Part shown: in pieces, positions 1 through 5,816 of the stretch
How the letters are laid out: the number at the start of each line of letters is the position of its first letter
Position numbering within the stretch: position 1 is the stretch's first letter
Assembly: GCA_021781255.1 (NCBI GenBank)
Contig: JAJXXG010000028.1
Coordinates: 1 to 5,816 of the forward strand
Origin: Acidobacteriota bacterium
GTDB taxonomy: Bacteria; Acidobacteriota; Terriglobia; Terriglobales; Acidobacteriaceae
Direction: 5' to 3'
DNA: 5,816 nucleotides
Program-made: the position numbers and the translations under genes
The notes under the pieces: model-generated
Database searches by the model: none
What the model was told of the DNA's origin: nothing
Seen by the model: the letters and a program-made list of their open reading frames with translations, nothing else

Positions 1-99
1 GTAGCATCATGCGCCACTCAACAAACGCCCCAGACCGAAAGGAGAACTTGGCGCTGTCCCGCAGAATAAAAATCGATAAAAAGTAGCCCGTTTATGGCG
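1..99. other. Region downstream of pabBC; no gene identified
   Basis: This is the flank beyond the pabBC stop codon. I see no convincing stem-loop plus T-run terminator on the minus strand, although there is a T-rich stretch (complement of 66-82). On the plus strand a frame is open from the window edge to a TAG at 84-86, reading as a basic tail ending SRRIKIDKK. It could be the C-terminus of a convergent gene entering from the left, but about 27 codons are too few to judge. Nothing else is supported. Confidence 0.3.
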
Positions 100-2127
100 T
101 CAATCCAAGTGGCGATGCCGCCACCGAGCTAGCCGAGTCACGTCGAAAAGCATAGTTCTCGTTGGCACGTCCAGACATGGTCCGTGCGCTGCACCTGGAT
201 TGGAACACGAGTCCCAAACTATTGAGCCATCTGAATTGTGTAACGAATGCACCGTCCTAGCACCCCGCAGTACATTGCAGCAAAAAACAGAGTCGATTCT
301 TCGAAGATCCGATAGGTCAAGCTCGTATTCGATGGCCTCATCGCAGTTCCGCAAGATCGAGGCACGCAGAACTCCTGGCAATAGACCGCAACTGGATTTA
401 GGAGTTTTCCACTTGCCATCGATTCGGAAAAAGAAATTGCTGATCGTCCCTTCGGTAAGCTGCGCAGATTCGTTCAAAAACAGGACCTCATCAAAGCCGG
501 CCTGCCGGGCGGAGTTAAGTCGGCGATCGTAGAACTTGCGGTTGGTGGTTTTGTGATATTGGAAAACATTCTTTGAGTCGATGCGCTCCGTTGCAATTGC
601 AATTCGACCGTTCCAAACGACCTCCTCCAACTGATCCGTTGAGATTGACCAATTCCCTTCCTGGGTAAGCTCAAGGCGCAGACGACTGGCTCGGTCACCG
701 CAGTTCCGTACCGCTTCCGTTATCTCATCCAGCAGCGCCGATGAGTCATAGCGGATTCCGAAATAGGCGGCTGAATCAGCAAGTCTTTCCATGTGTAGCG
801 AGAGCAGATTGATCCCATTTTCACAACGCATCGTTTCAATGAGGGAGAACCGCGGTCGCCGACGAGTCAAGAATGTACCTTTGAGTAAGCATTCTTCGTA
901 TTCCTGTTCGACAACCGAGTCTGCAGTGATTCCACCGCCGACTCCGAGCGTTAATTGTCCGTCTTCCACGGTCAACGTTCGAATGGCAACATTGAAACAT
1001 GCTTCGCCGGCAGGGCCGAAGTATCCGATGGCGCCAGTATAGGTGCCACGAGGGCGACGCTCTAGTTCTCGGATGATCTCCATCGTTCTGCGCTTCGGTG
1101 CGCCAGTGATGGAGCCGGACGGAAAAAGCGTTCGGAAGATTTCAGATGGCGCTAATGACTGTCGCAGGCGGCCTGTAATCGAGGATGTCATTTGAAGCAG
1201 CGTGCTGTAGCCATCGACCCGAAAAAGCTCATTCACTTGGACAGAGCCATATTCGCAGAGCCGTCCAAGATCATTGCGAAGCAGGTCAACAATCATGACG
1301 TGTTCGCTTCGATTCTTGTCATCGTACCGCAATAAACGCGCAGCCTCGCGATCACCAGCAGTATTGACGCCGCGTGGCCAAGTGCCTTTCATCGGGCAAA
1401 CAGTGATACGTCCATGAGAAGCGCGATAGAACATCTCGGGAGAGAAAGACAGAATTGCCCCATACGGACTATTCAGGTAAGCGGCGAACGGAACTGGCTG
1501 CTCCCGCAGAAGAGCCTCGTAGATTGCCAAGGGCGGCGCATCTGTCAAACCTCGAATCTGATCGGTGAAATTTACCTGATAGCTGTCGCCGGCTCTCAGG
1601 TATTCCTGAATCTGACCAAGCTTTTCCGCGTAAACATCTCTGGGAATCTCAAGCCCTTTAGTACAGATCGTATTCGCCACATTAGTGATTCCGTGCTCTA
1701 TTGTGATTTCGGGGAGATCTCCACGGATCACACCAGTCTGATGATCGAATTCGACGACGTCCGTAAAGACACCGAGCCATGCTAGGGGCTTGCGCAGGCT
1801 TTCACATTCGGACTCTTTCGGAGGCAGGTCAACGAAATGTTCTCCGCACTCATAGGCAAAGAAACCGGCAACGAGCCTCCCTTCCGCGGTGAAGCGATCT
1901 ATCTGCGAAAGCATCTTGTCGAGGTCTCTTCTCGTCCACGCAATCAGTTCCGCGATAGGGTCAAGAAAGAAGAAGCTCTTGTCGTCCCGGGTGTCCGGTT
2001 TGGCTGTTTCGAGCAACAGCGACCCACCGGTCCGTGCCGCAAGAGCCGGGAAGATTCTAGGGAGCGGCTGCCAGGATGAAGGCGCGGAGCAATTTGCATC
2101 ATCTACGCGAGTTCTCACACCATCCAT
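100..2127 (-). CDS. pabBC: Bifunctional aminodeoxychorismate synthase component I / 4-amino-4-deoxychorismate lyase (PabB-PabC fusion)
   Basis: This cytoplasmic folate-pathway enzyme turns chorismate plus ammonia into aminodeoxychorismate (PabB part) and then releases pyruvate to give p-aminobenzoate (PabC part). The chorismate-binding domain covers about residues 160-420. It shows SPEMFY (229-234), PMKGT (245-249), DLLRNDLGR (281-289), GSITGAPKRRTME (338-350), FNVAIRT (378-384) and GVGGGIT (395-401). Lys247 in PMKGT is the residue typical of PabB; anthranilate synthase TrpE has Ala there, so TrpE is unlikely. From about 426 a class IV PLP-fold domain follows: HKTTNR with probable PLP lysine Lys526, then DEVLFLNES and LTEGTISNFF (546-566), and LPGVLR (583-588). 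The length is normal for the fusion. The last roughly 45 residues, after CNVLRGARTVHSL, match nothing I recognise. The ATG at 2127 lacks a clear Shine-Dalgarno sequence, and recognisable similarity starts only near residue 35 (SLLLETAKPD), so the start is uncertain. The glutaminase subunit PabA is not in the window. Confidence 0.95.
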   Translation of the reverse strand: MDGVRTRVDDANCSAPSSWQPLPRIFPALAARTGGSLLLETAKPDTRDDKSFFFLDPIAELIAWTRRDLDKMLSQIDRFTAEGRLVAGFFAYECGEHFVDLPPKESECESLRKPLAWLGVFTDVVEFDHQTGVIRGDLPEITIEHGITNVANTICTKGLEIPRDVYAEKLGQIQEYLRAGDSYQVNFTDQIRGLTDAPPLAIYEALLREQPVPFAAYLNSPYGAILSFSPEMFYRASHGRITVCPMKGTWPRGVNTAGDREAARLLRYDDKNRSEHVMIVDLLRNDLGRLCEYGSVQVNELFRVDGYSTLLQMTSSITGRLRQSLAPSEIFRTLFPSGSITGAPKRRTMEIIRELERRPRGTYTGAIGYFGPAGEACFNVAIRTLTVEDGQLTLGVGGGITADSVVEQEYEECLLKGTFLTRRRPRFSLIETMRCENGINLLSLHMERLADSAAYFGIRYDSSALLDEITEAVRNCGDRASRLRLELTQEGNWSISTDQLEEVVWNGRIAIATERIDSKNVFQYHKTTNRKFYDRRLNSARQAGFDEVLFLNESAQLTEGTISNFFFRIDGKWKTPKSSCGLLPGVLRASILRNCDEAIEYELDLSDLRRIDSVFCCNVLRGARTVHSLHNSDGSIVWDSCSNPGAAHGPCLDVPTRTMLFDVTRLARWRHRHLD

Positions 2128-2192
2128 TGTAGTTGCGCAAATAATGGCCGGAAGAATGTGGTTGCCCGAACGCGTACGGACGAATCATTATC
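2128..2192 (-). other. Leader upstream of pabBC; no convincing promoter or ribosome binding site
   Basis: Read towards pabBC, this stretch has no purine-rich Shine-Dalgarno motif 5-12 bases before the ATG at 2127. A TACAAT resembling a -10 box overlaps the ATG itself, with no good -35 match about 17 bases upstream. If it were used, the transcript would start inside the annotated gene and a later in-frame start would be needed. It is probably original host sequence lying between the IS200-type right end and the gene, but the border is not visible. Confidence 0.25.
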
Positions 2193-2222
2193 GGGAGCCC
2201 CTCAAAGCTTGAGCGGGGTCCC
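2193..2222. repeat. Long imperfect hairpin, candidate structured end of the IS200-type remnant
   Basis: The left arm (2193-2205) and right arm (2209-2222) pair around a 3-base AGC loop. Twelve base pairs form, with one bulged C (2214) and one G-G mismatch. No T-run follows on either strand, so a simple intrinsic terminator is unlikely. IS200/IS605 elements carry imperfect subterminal hairpins that their Y1 transposase binds. This one lies 3' of the tnpA fragment on its coding strand, where a right-end hairpin is expected. It also sits about 66 bases upstream of the pabBC start. The structure is seen directly; the role is inferred. Confidence 0.5.
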
Positions 2223-2245
2223 TAGCGCGGCTCCGGTTACGTTGG

Positions 2246-2262
2246 GCCACCTTAACGGTGGC
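2246..2262. repeat. Perfect 6-bp stem hairpin just after the tnpA fragment
   Basis: GCCACC at 2246-2251 and GGTGGC at 2257-2262 are perfect inverted repeats around a 5-base loop. The hairpin lies 3 bases past the stop codon of the IS200-type tnpA remnant (minus strand). A competing pairing, CTAGC (2222-2226) with GCTAG (2261-2265), encloses it. It may be part of the IS right end or a weak transcription-blocking structure belonging to the element. No T-run is present. Confidence 0.45.
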
Positions 2263-2265
2263 TAG

Positions 2266-2385
2266 TCACTTCCACATGTTGAGTTGGTCCAGCCGTTGGT
2301 CTTCCTTCTCCTGGTTGCGAATGTACTCACGAATCACGGCTTCGTCCCTGCCCACCGTGGTAACCATTTACCCCCGCGCCCAGAA
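2266..2385 (-). pseudogene. tnpA: C-terminal fragment of an IS200/IS605-family Y1 transposase (TnpA)
   Basis: Read on the minus strand from 2385, the frame gives FWARG, a TAA stop, then MVTTVGRDEAVIREYIRNQE and EKEDQRLDQLNMWK-type residues to a TGA at 2266-2268. This matches the end of IS200-like TnpA proteins as I know them, typically FWARGYxVSTVGRDE...REYIRxQExEDxRLDQL. The Tyr in REYIRNQE is probably the nucleophilic tyrosine of the family. The residue expected after FWARG is Tyr, and TAA (2368-2370) replaces it, so a nonsense change is likely. Only about 39 of roughly 150 codons remain, and everything upstream, including the HUH metal-binding motif, is gone at the junction with the IS5 fragment. 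No accessory tnpB is present. Confidence 0.85.
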
Positions 2386-2975
2386 GGGCTTTTTCCTCAA
2401 GATATGGAGGGCCGGCCTGGCCGAGTACGACGAGATGGAGGGCATCGCCTGGAACTGGCAAAGCATCGATGGGGCCACGGGGAAAGCTCCTCTGGCAGTC
2501 GAATGCGTGGGGCCGAACCCGACGGATCGGGGGAAAAAGTGGGCGCAAAAGAAGCTTGTTGGTGGACGCGCGTGGTGTCCCGCTGTCGTTCGTCGCCAGC
2601 GGAGCCAACCTGCATGACGTGAAGCTGCTGGCCGCTACCCTGGACCGGCTGGTGTGCAAGCGGCCGAAGCCGCGCAAGGGGAAGCCTCAGCGCCTGTGCG
2701 CCGACGCCGGATACAAAGGTGATCCGGCCCGCAAAGCTGCCATGGCGCGCCATTATCGGCCGCACATCAAGCAGCGCAAAGAGGATGCGGACGCCAAGCG
2801 CAACAAGCCTGGGTACAAGGCCATACGCTGGGTCGTGGAAAGAAGCCATTCCTGGTTGAATCGCTTCCGCAAACTTCTGGTCAGTTTCGAGAATACTAAA
2901 GCCAGTTTCGTCGCGCTGCTCACTTTAGCCGCGGCATTGATCTGCTGGCGGCGGATAATCATTATTTACGGATAA
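2381..2975 (+). pseudogene. IS5-family DDE transposase, 5'-truncated and frameshifted
   Basis: Frame 2 reads QKGFFLKIWRAGLAEYDEMEGIAWNWQSIDGA...VGPNPTDRGKK to about 2539. The family sequence then continues one frame later from 2541, as GRKRSLLVDARGVPLSFVASGANLHDVKLL through to the TAA at 2973-2975. Skipping T2540 restores a continuous protein (RGKKGRKRSLLVD). All three presumed catalytic acids are present, in SIDGA, ANLHDVK and WVVERSHSW, but they are split between the two frames. About 197 residues remain of the usual 250-270. The N-terminal helix-turn-helix part, the start codon and the left inverted repeat are missing. The longer open frame beginning at 2258 is not a native start, because its first 40 codons run antisense through the IS200-type fragment. 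Some IS5-family members are thought to use programmed frameshifting, but with no 5' end this copy is dead in either case. Confidence 0.88.
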
Positions 2976-2980
2976 GTTCT
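2964..2980 (+). repeat. Candidate right terminal inverted repeat of the IS5 remnant
   Basis: The transposase stop TAA (2973-2975) lies inside TTACGGATAAGTTCT. IS5-family elements commonly end within a few bases of the transposase stop, so the right inverted repeat should be about here. The partner left repeat has been lost, so the exact boundary and any target duplication cannot be confirmed. The stretch runs into the TAG stop codon of the convergent TPR gene (2979-2981, minus strand). Confidence 0.35.
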
Positions 2981-4544
2981 AAGGACGAGATGCTGCTGTC
3001 TGCGGTTGGAAGCCTCCGGCCCGCTCGCGCTGTTTGCGGAGAACTTCCTCGCGTTGTGTGTCCATGAGATTCTTGGTCTGCTGCGCTTCGCGTTGGGACT
3101 CTGCGTGAAGCCCTAGGTGCGCATCGATCTGACTTAACTGATAATGGGCTGGCGCGAATTGAGGATTCAGCTCCACAACGTGCTCGAACGCCTTTCGGGC
3201 GCTCGGCCAATCCTGTTCAGATGCGTAGATCTTCCCGAGTTCAAACGATGGATCGGGGGACTTGGGTTCCAGCCGTGCCGCACGTTCTAGTGCGACGATA
3301 GCCTCTTCCTCGCGGCCCAATCGGCTAGCCAAAAGGCCAAAATAGTATTCGAGAAGATAGTGGCCAGGCCGTTTGGAGCGCGCCGCTTCGAGGATGCCAA
3401 CGGCCTCTGTGTCATTGCCCTGACGCGCATAGGTTTGTGCGAGGCCAACATACGCCGCATCGAGTTCCGGATTGTCAGCAAGCGCCGCATTGAAGGCATC
3501 GCGTGCGGCGCCATAGTCGCCTTTGATCATCTCAACTGCGCCGAACCTCAACTTTATCGGTGACATTGAGGCAGTCTCGGTCATTTCGGACTTGATGAAT
3601 TGGATCGCCTCATCATAGCGGTCCATGTCCATGAGCAGTCGCGTGTAGTCCAGTGTCCGATCTGGGTTGAAGGGATCGGCTACTGCGGCAGCGCGATAGG
3701 CCTCCAAGGCCTCGGGCATCTTATCCTCCATTTCGAAAGCCGAGCCGAGGAACATAAGTGCGTCTGCATTGGAAGGGCGCTCGTTGTGAAGAGTGGAAAG
3801 AAGTTTGGAAGCCTCGGCGAATTGTCCATCGTAGAGCAACGCGAGCGCCGCGTTGTAGCGGCTCTCCCAGGACGGATCGAGCAAAGCAATCCGTTGGAAG
3901 CAACTTACCGCCTGCCGATAGAATGCGTGCTGGCTGAGAAGCACGGCAATCGCATACTCCCGCACTAAGGTGAGCTGATTGGCTGCTTCCATGTTCTTGA
4001 TGAGGCTGGAGGCCTCGTCCGCACGCCCCAGACGGATTTCGGCTTCAATCAAACCAACTCCGGCATCGGGATCGTTTTCGATCAGATTCCCCGCATGAGA
4101 AGCCTGATTGAGCGCTTCGGCATCATGATGCGTAGCAAGCGCAAGGAGGAACAAATAGTAGTGGGCAAAAGTATCGCCGGGATCCAGACGTGACGCTTCC
4201 CGCAACTCCAGTTCCGCAGGCCCATATTGCTTTCCAGTGAGCAGACTGAAGCCAAGGTTCCGATGCGGCGCCGCTTGCGAGGGGTCAAGCCGAATTGCAT
4301 TGCGATAGTGGATTGCGGCCTTGTCTGGGTGATTGAGTTGGGTCTCTGTGATCCCAAGCAGGTTCTCGATCGTTGCATCCTGGGGGGCGAGTCGATGTGC
4401 CTCCTCCAACTTGGCCAGAGCTTGATCGAAATGCCCTTCTCGAATCAGTCTGACCCCATCGTCCAATGCCCTACTCTGCGCAGTGAGTGAACAGGCAGAT
4501 GCGAGGAGCAAGACCGTAAGTGCGAGGATCCAATTCCTGGTCAC
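2979..4544 (-). CDS. Exported tetratricopeptide-repeat (TPR) protein
   Basis: The 521-residue product begins with a basic, then hydrophobic signal peptide (MTRNW, then residues 6-17) and has Cys18 in LLASAC. This could be a loose lipobox (Ala rather than Leu at -3), making it a periplasm-facing lipoprotein, or a signal peptidase I site may lie just after it (LTAQ). From about residue 22 nearly the whole protein is 34-residue TPR units, roughly ten or eleven, for example 56-89, 90-123, 260-293, 362-395, 396-429 and 430-463. Many carry the family's small/aromatic pattern and end in Pro, as in LDPSQ, LDPGD and LNPQF. A charged helical tail (480-510) follows. TPRs bind proteins or peptides; no enzymatic domain is present, so the specific role is unknown. 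The start is GTG (4542-4544), overlapping the upstream TGA as GTGA, so translation is probably coupled to the upstream TPR gene. The stop lies only 3 bases from the convergent IS5 stop, so the native C-terminus may have been altered. Confidence 0.9.
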   Translation of the reverse strand: MTRNWILALTVLLLASACSLTAQSRALDDGVRLIREGHFDQALAKLEEAHRLAPQDATIENLLGITETQLNHPDKAAIHYRNAIRLDPSQAAPHRNLGFSLLTGKQYGPAELELREASRLDPGDTFAHYYLFLLALATHHDAEALNQASHAGNLIENDPDAGVGLIEAEIRLGRADEASSLIKNMEAANQLTLVREYAIAVLLSQHAFYRQAVSCFQRIALLDPSWESRYNAALALLYDGQFAEASKLLSTLHNERPSNADALMFLGSAFEMEDKMPEALEAYRAAAVADPFNPDRTLDYTRLLMDMDRYDEAIQFIKSEMTETASMSPIKLRFGAVEMIKGDYGAARDAFNAALADNPELDAAYVGLAQTYARQGNDTEAVGILEAARSKRPGHYLLEYYFGLLASRLGREEEAIVALERAARLEPKSPDPSFELGKIYASEQDWPSARKAFEHVVELNPQFAPAHYQLSQIDAHLGLHAESQREAQQTKNLMDTQREEVLRKQRERAGGFQPQTAASRP

Positions 4545-5816
4545 GGCTTCGCCCCGTCGTCAGAATGATCGTCGGTTGATGTGGCGGCCGATCTCTCGGT
4601 CTTGATGGCGCGCACCTGTGCAAAAAGCTTAGAGGCTTCGGCGGTCTTGCCTTCACCACGCAGGACCAGCGCAAGCTGATAGTGCGCACCACCGTCAGGA
4701 TCATGCGCGAGATCGCGCTTCAGAATTTCTTCAGCTCGGGCATAGTTCTTCTGTGCTGCGTAGGCCTGGCCTAGTTGCTGGTATGCAGGCCAGAGATCGG
4801 GCTTGCTGCGAATAGCCAACTCGAGATGCGGAATTGCCTCTGCTGCGCGATCTTTCGCGACAAGAACGGCGCCCAGTTCCCCGTTGGCCTCGGGCTGTCC
4901 CGGATCGATCTCCAATTCACGGGTCAATTCGGCGAATGCATGATCTGCATCGCCATGTTTCCAGTAGAGATGGCCGAGCCAAAAGTGCACGTCGGGAAGA
5001 TTCGGGCGTGCAGCGGCCACTGCAAGATATTCGGCAAGGGCCTTCTCATCATCTTCGCGGTCGACATAAAGCTGGCCCAGCAACTGATGTACATGGTAGG
5101 AGTCCGGCGCGACTGCGAGCAAACGGGCAATCTGCACCATGGCGACTTGACGACGCGCGACAACCAGCTTATAGCGCGCGGAAAGATCGTCGGGGTGAAA
5201 TTCCAGCCAGCGAAGAAGATCTGCCTCGGCCGCGTCATAGCGGTGCTGATGCATCGCATCCATGGCGCGCTCGAAAACACTTTCATTCGGCTTCGCGATT
5301 TGCGGAGCAGGGGTAAGCCCCTGGTAGGCCCGGGCAGCGGCAGCATCATCTCCTGAAAGTGCATATAGGCCCGCCAGTGCAATATCTCTTGCGACACTTG
5401 ATGGTTGCATCGCCTCCAGCTTCTCTTCCGCTGCATCACACAGCGCGAGAAGGTCGGCGCTCCTCTCGCTGGCGGAGATTCGGCCTTCCACAGGAAGCCC
5501 CAGTGCATCGAGAGCTTCGCTTTCGTCAGATTTGATAGCCTGCTCAACACGGGAAAGTCCCTCTGGCAGTCGTCCGGCGAGAATAAGCGACTCGCCGACT
5601 TCTGCCAGCACGGTTGCCGAATTTGGAGACATGCGACTCGCCTGCTCAAGCTGCTCTAATGAGGCCGGCAGTTGAGCTTGATCGAGAAATACCTCGGCAA
5701 GATCGAGATGCGCTTCAACCGAGTGCGGATCGCGCAGGATGGCGCGGCGAAGATGCCCTTCGGCCTTGGTCCAATCGTGCTCGGCAGCGTACAAGCCCGC
5801 ATAGATCCGGTCAGAG
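4541..5816 (-). CDS. Tetratricopeptide-repeat protein, 5' end outside the window
   Basis: The frame is open to the right edge. Upstream of a possible TTG at 5794 it continues as SDRIYAGLYAAEHDWTKAEG, which completes a TPR helix, so the TTG is unlikely to be the true start and the gene is partial. Positions below count from that TTG. Clear TPRs lie at about 1-24, 25-58 and 59-92, then five or so from 172 to the C-terminus (for example 232-265, 266-299, 300-333, 334-367 and 368-400). Between about 93 and 170 the pattern is weaker and richer in Ala and Glu, perhaps degenerate repeats. The end (401-417) is acidic and polar, probably disordered. Any signal peptide would lie outside the window. The four-base overlap with the next gene suggests one operon and perhaps a shared complex or substrate. 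Function cannot be assigned beyond a likely protein-binding scaffold. Confidence 0.88.
   Translation of the reverse strand, partial: SDRIYAGLYAAEHDWTKAEGHLRRAILRDPHSVEAHLDLAEVFLDQAQLPASLEQLEQASRMSPNSATVLAEVGESLILAGRLPEGLSRVEQAIKSDESEALDALGLPVEGRISASERSADLLALCDAAEEKLEAMQPSSVARDIALAGLYALSGDDAAAARAYQGLTPAPQIAKPNESVFERAMDAMHQHRYDAAEADLLRWLEFHPDDLSARYKLVVARRQVAMVQIARLLAVAPDSYHVHQLLGQLYVDREDDEKALAEYLAVAAARPNLPDVHFWLGHLYWKHGDADHAFAELTRELEIDPGQPEANGELGAVLVAKDRAAEAIPHLELAIRSKPDLWPAYQQLGQAYAAQKNYARAEEILKRDLAHDPDGGAHYQLALVLRGEGKTAEASKLFAQVRAIKTERSAATSTDDHSDDGAKP

Larger units (their letters stand above)
2193..2980. mobile_element. Compound insertion-sequence remnant: IS200/IS605-type fragment joined to IS5-family fragment
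   Basis: Two unrelated transposase fragments fill the gap between pabBC and the TPR genes. The minus-strand part (2266-2385) is the C-terminal end of a Y1 HUH transposase. The plus-strand part (about 2381-2975) is the C-terminal three quarters of an IS5-family DDE transposase. Their 5' ends face each other and both are missing, which fits two neighbouring insertions followed by a deletion that removed both starts. The outer limits given are approximate: the left one is set by the hairpin at 2193, the right one by the presumed IS5 right end. Neither part can encode a working transposase. Confidence 0.8.

Noticed and set aside
3..86. Open plus-strand frame ending at TAG 84-86 as the tail of a convergent gene
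   Set aside because: Only about 27 codons are visible, with no recognisable motif. It is possible but cannot be separated from chance.
100..2127. Anthranilate synthase component I (TrpE) instead of PabB
   Set aside because: The PMKGT motif has Lys where TrpE has Ala, and the fused PLP-fold lyase domain fits p-aminobenzoate synthesis.
2193..2222. Intrinsic terminator
   Set aside because: The stem is strong enough, but neither strand has a T-run after it, and its position fits an IS200-type end better.
2258..2617. Plus-strand frame beginning at 2258 as a full transposase N-terminal gene
   Set aside because: Its first 40 codons are antisense to the IS200-type TnpA fragment and show no IS5 similarity. 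Only the part from about 2381 is IS5-derived, and it frameshifts at 2540.
2397..2849. 150-codon minus-strand frame across the IS5 region
   Set aside because: It is a shadow of the transposase coding strand, with no recognisable family pattern and an Arg/Pro-rich composition typical of antisense frames.
4775..5356. 193-codon plus-strand frame opposite the TPR gene
   Set aside because: The minus-strand frame here has clear TPR repeats over its whole length. The plus-strand peptide has no recognisable motif and is an antisense shadow.
4924..5649. 241-codon minus-strand frame overlapping the right-hand TPR gene in another frame
   Set aside because: It is Met-, Arg- and Ser-rich with no domain pattern, in the same strand as a strongly supported TPR frame.
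2979..5816. Long direct DNA repeats or a CRISPR-like array in the TPR region
   Set aside because: The periodicity is at protein level (34-residue TPR units) with diverged DNA. No repeated identical units or spacers are seen.

Overview
The window looks like chromosomal DNA of a moderately GC-rich Gram-negative bacterium. A member of the Acidobacteriota (Terriglobia-like) is my best guess. The guess rests on a fused pabB-pabC gene, exported multi-TPR proteins encoded in tandem, and scattered IS5-family and IS200-family remnants. It is inference only, because no marker gene is present.

Layout: all apparently functional genes are on the minus strand, so transcription runs from the right edge to the left. 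At the right edge is a 5'-truncated gene for a multi-TPR protein (4541-5816+). It overlaps by four bases (GTGA) a second TPR gene (2979-4544) whose product has a signal peptide. The pair is therefore probably co-transcribed and translationally coupled. At the left is a 675-residue bifunctional aminodeoxychorismate synthase / aminodeoxychorismate lyase (pabBC, 100-2127), which makes p-aminobenzoate for folate. The glutaminase partner pabA is not in view.

The roughly 850 bp between the second TPR gene and pabBC (2128-2978) holds no intact gene. It contains the broken ends of two different insertion sequences placed head to head. One is the C-terminal end of an IS200/IS605-type Y1 transposase on the minus strand, with a stop codon in its reading frame. 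The other is an IS5-family DDE transposase on the plus strand that lacks its N-terminus and carries a +1 frameshift. Both have lost their 5' halves at one shared junction near 2380-2388. Two hairpins (2193-2222 and 2246-2262) follow the IS200 fragment and fit the structured right end of such an element. The IS5 remnant ends directly against the stop codon of the TPR gene.

I see no CRISPR array, tRNA, rRNA, riboswitch, defence system or convincing new system. The points of real interest are the compound IS scar and its possible effect on the 3' end of the TPR gene, the lack of an obvious ribosome binding site or promoter for pabBC, and the unmatched C-terminal tail of PabBC.
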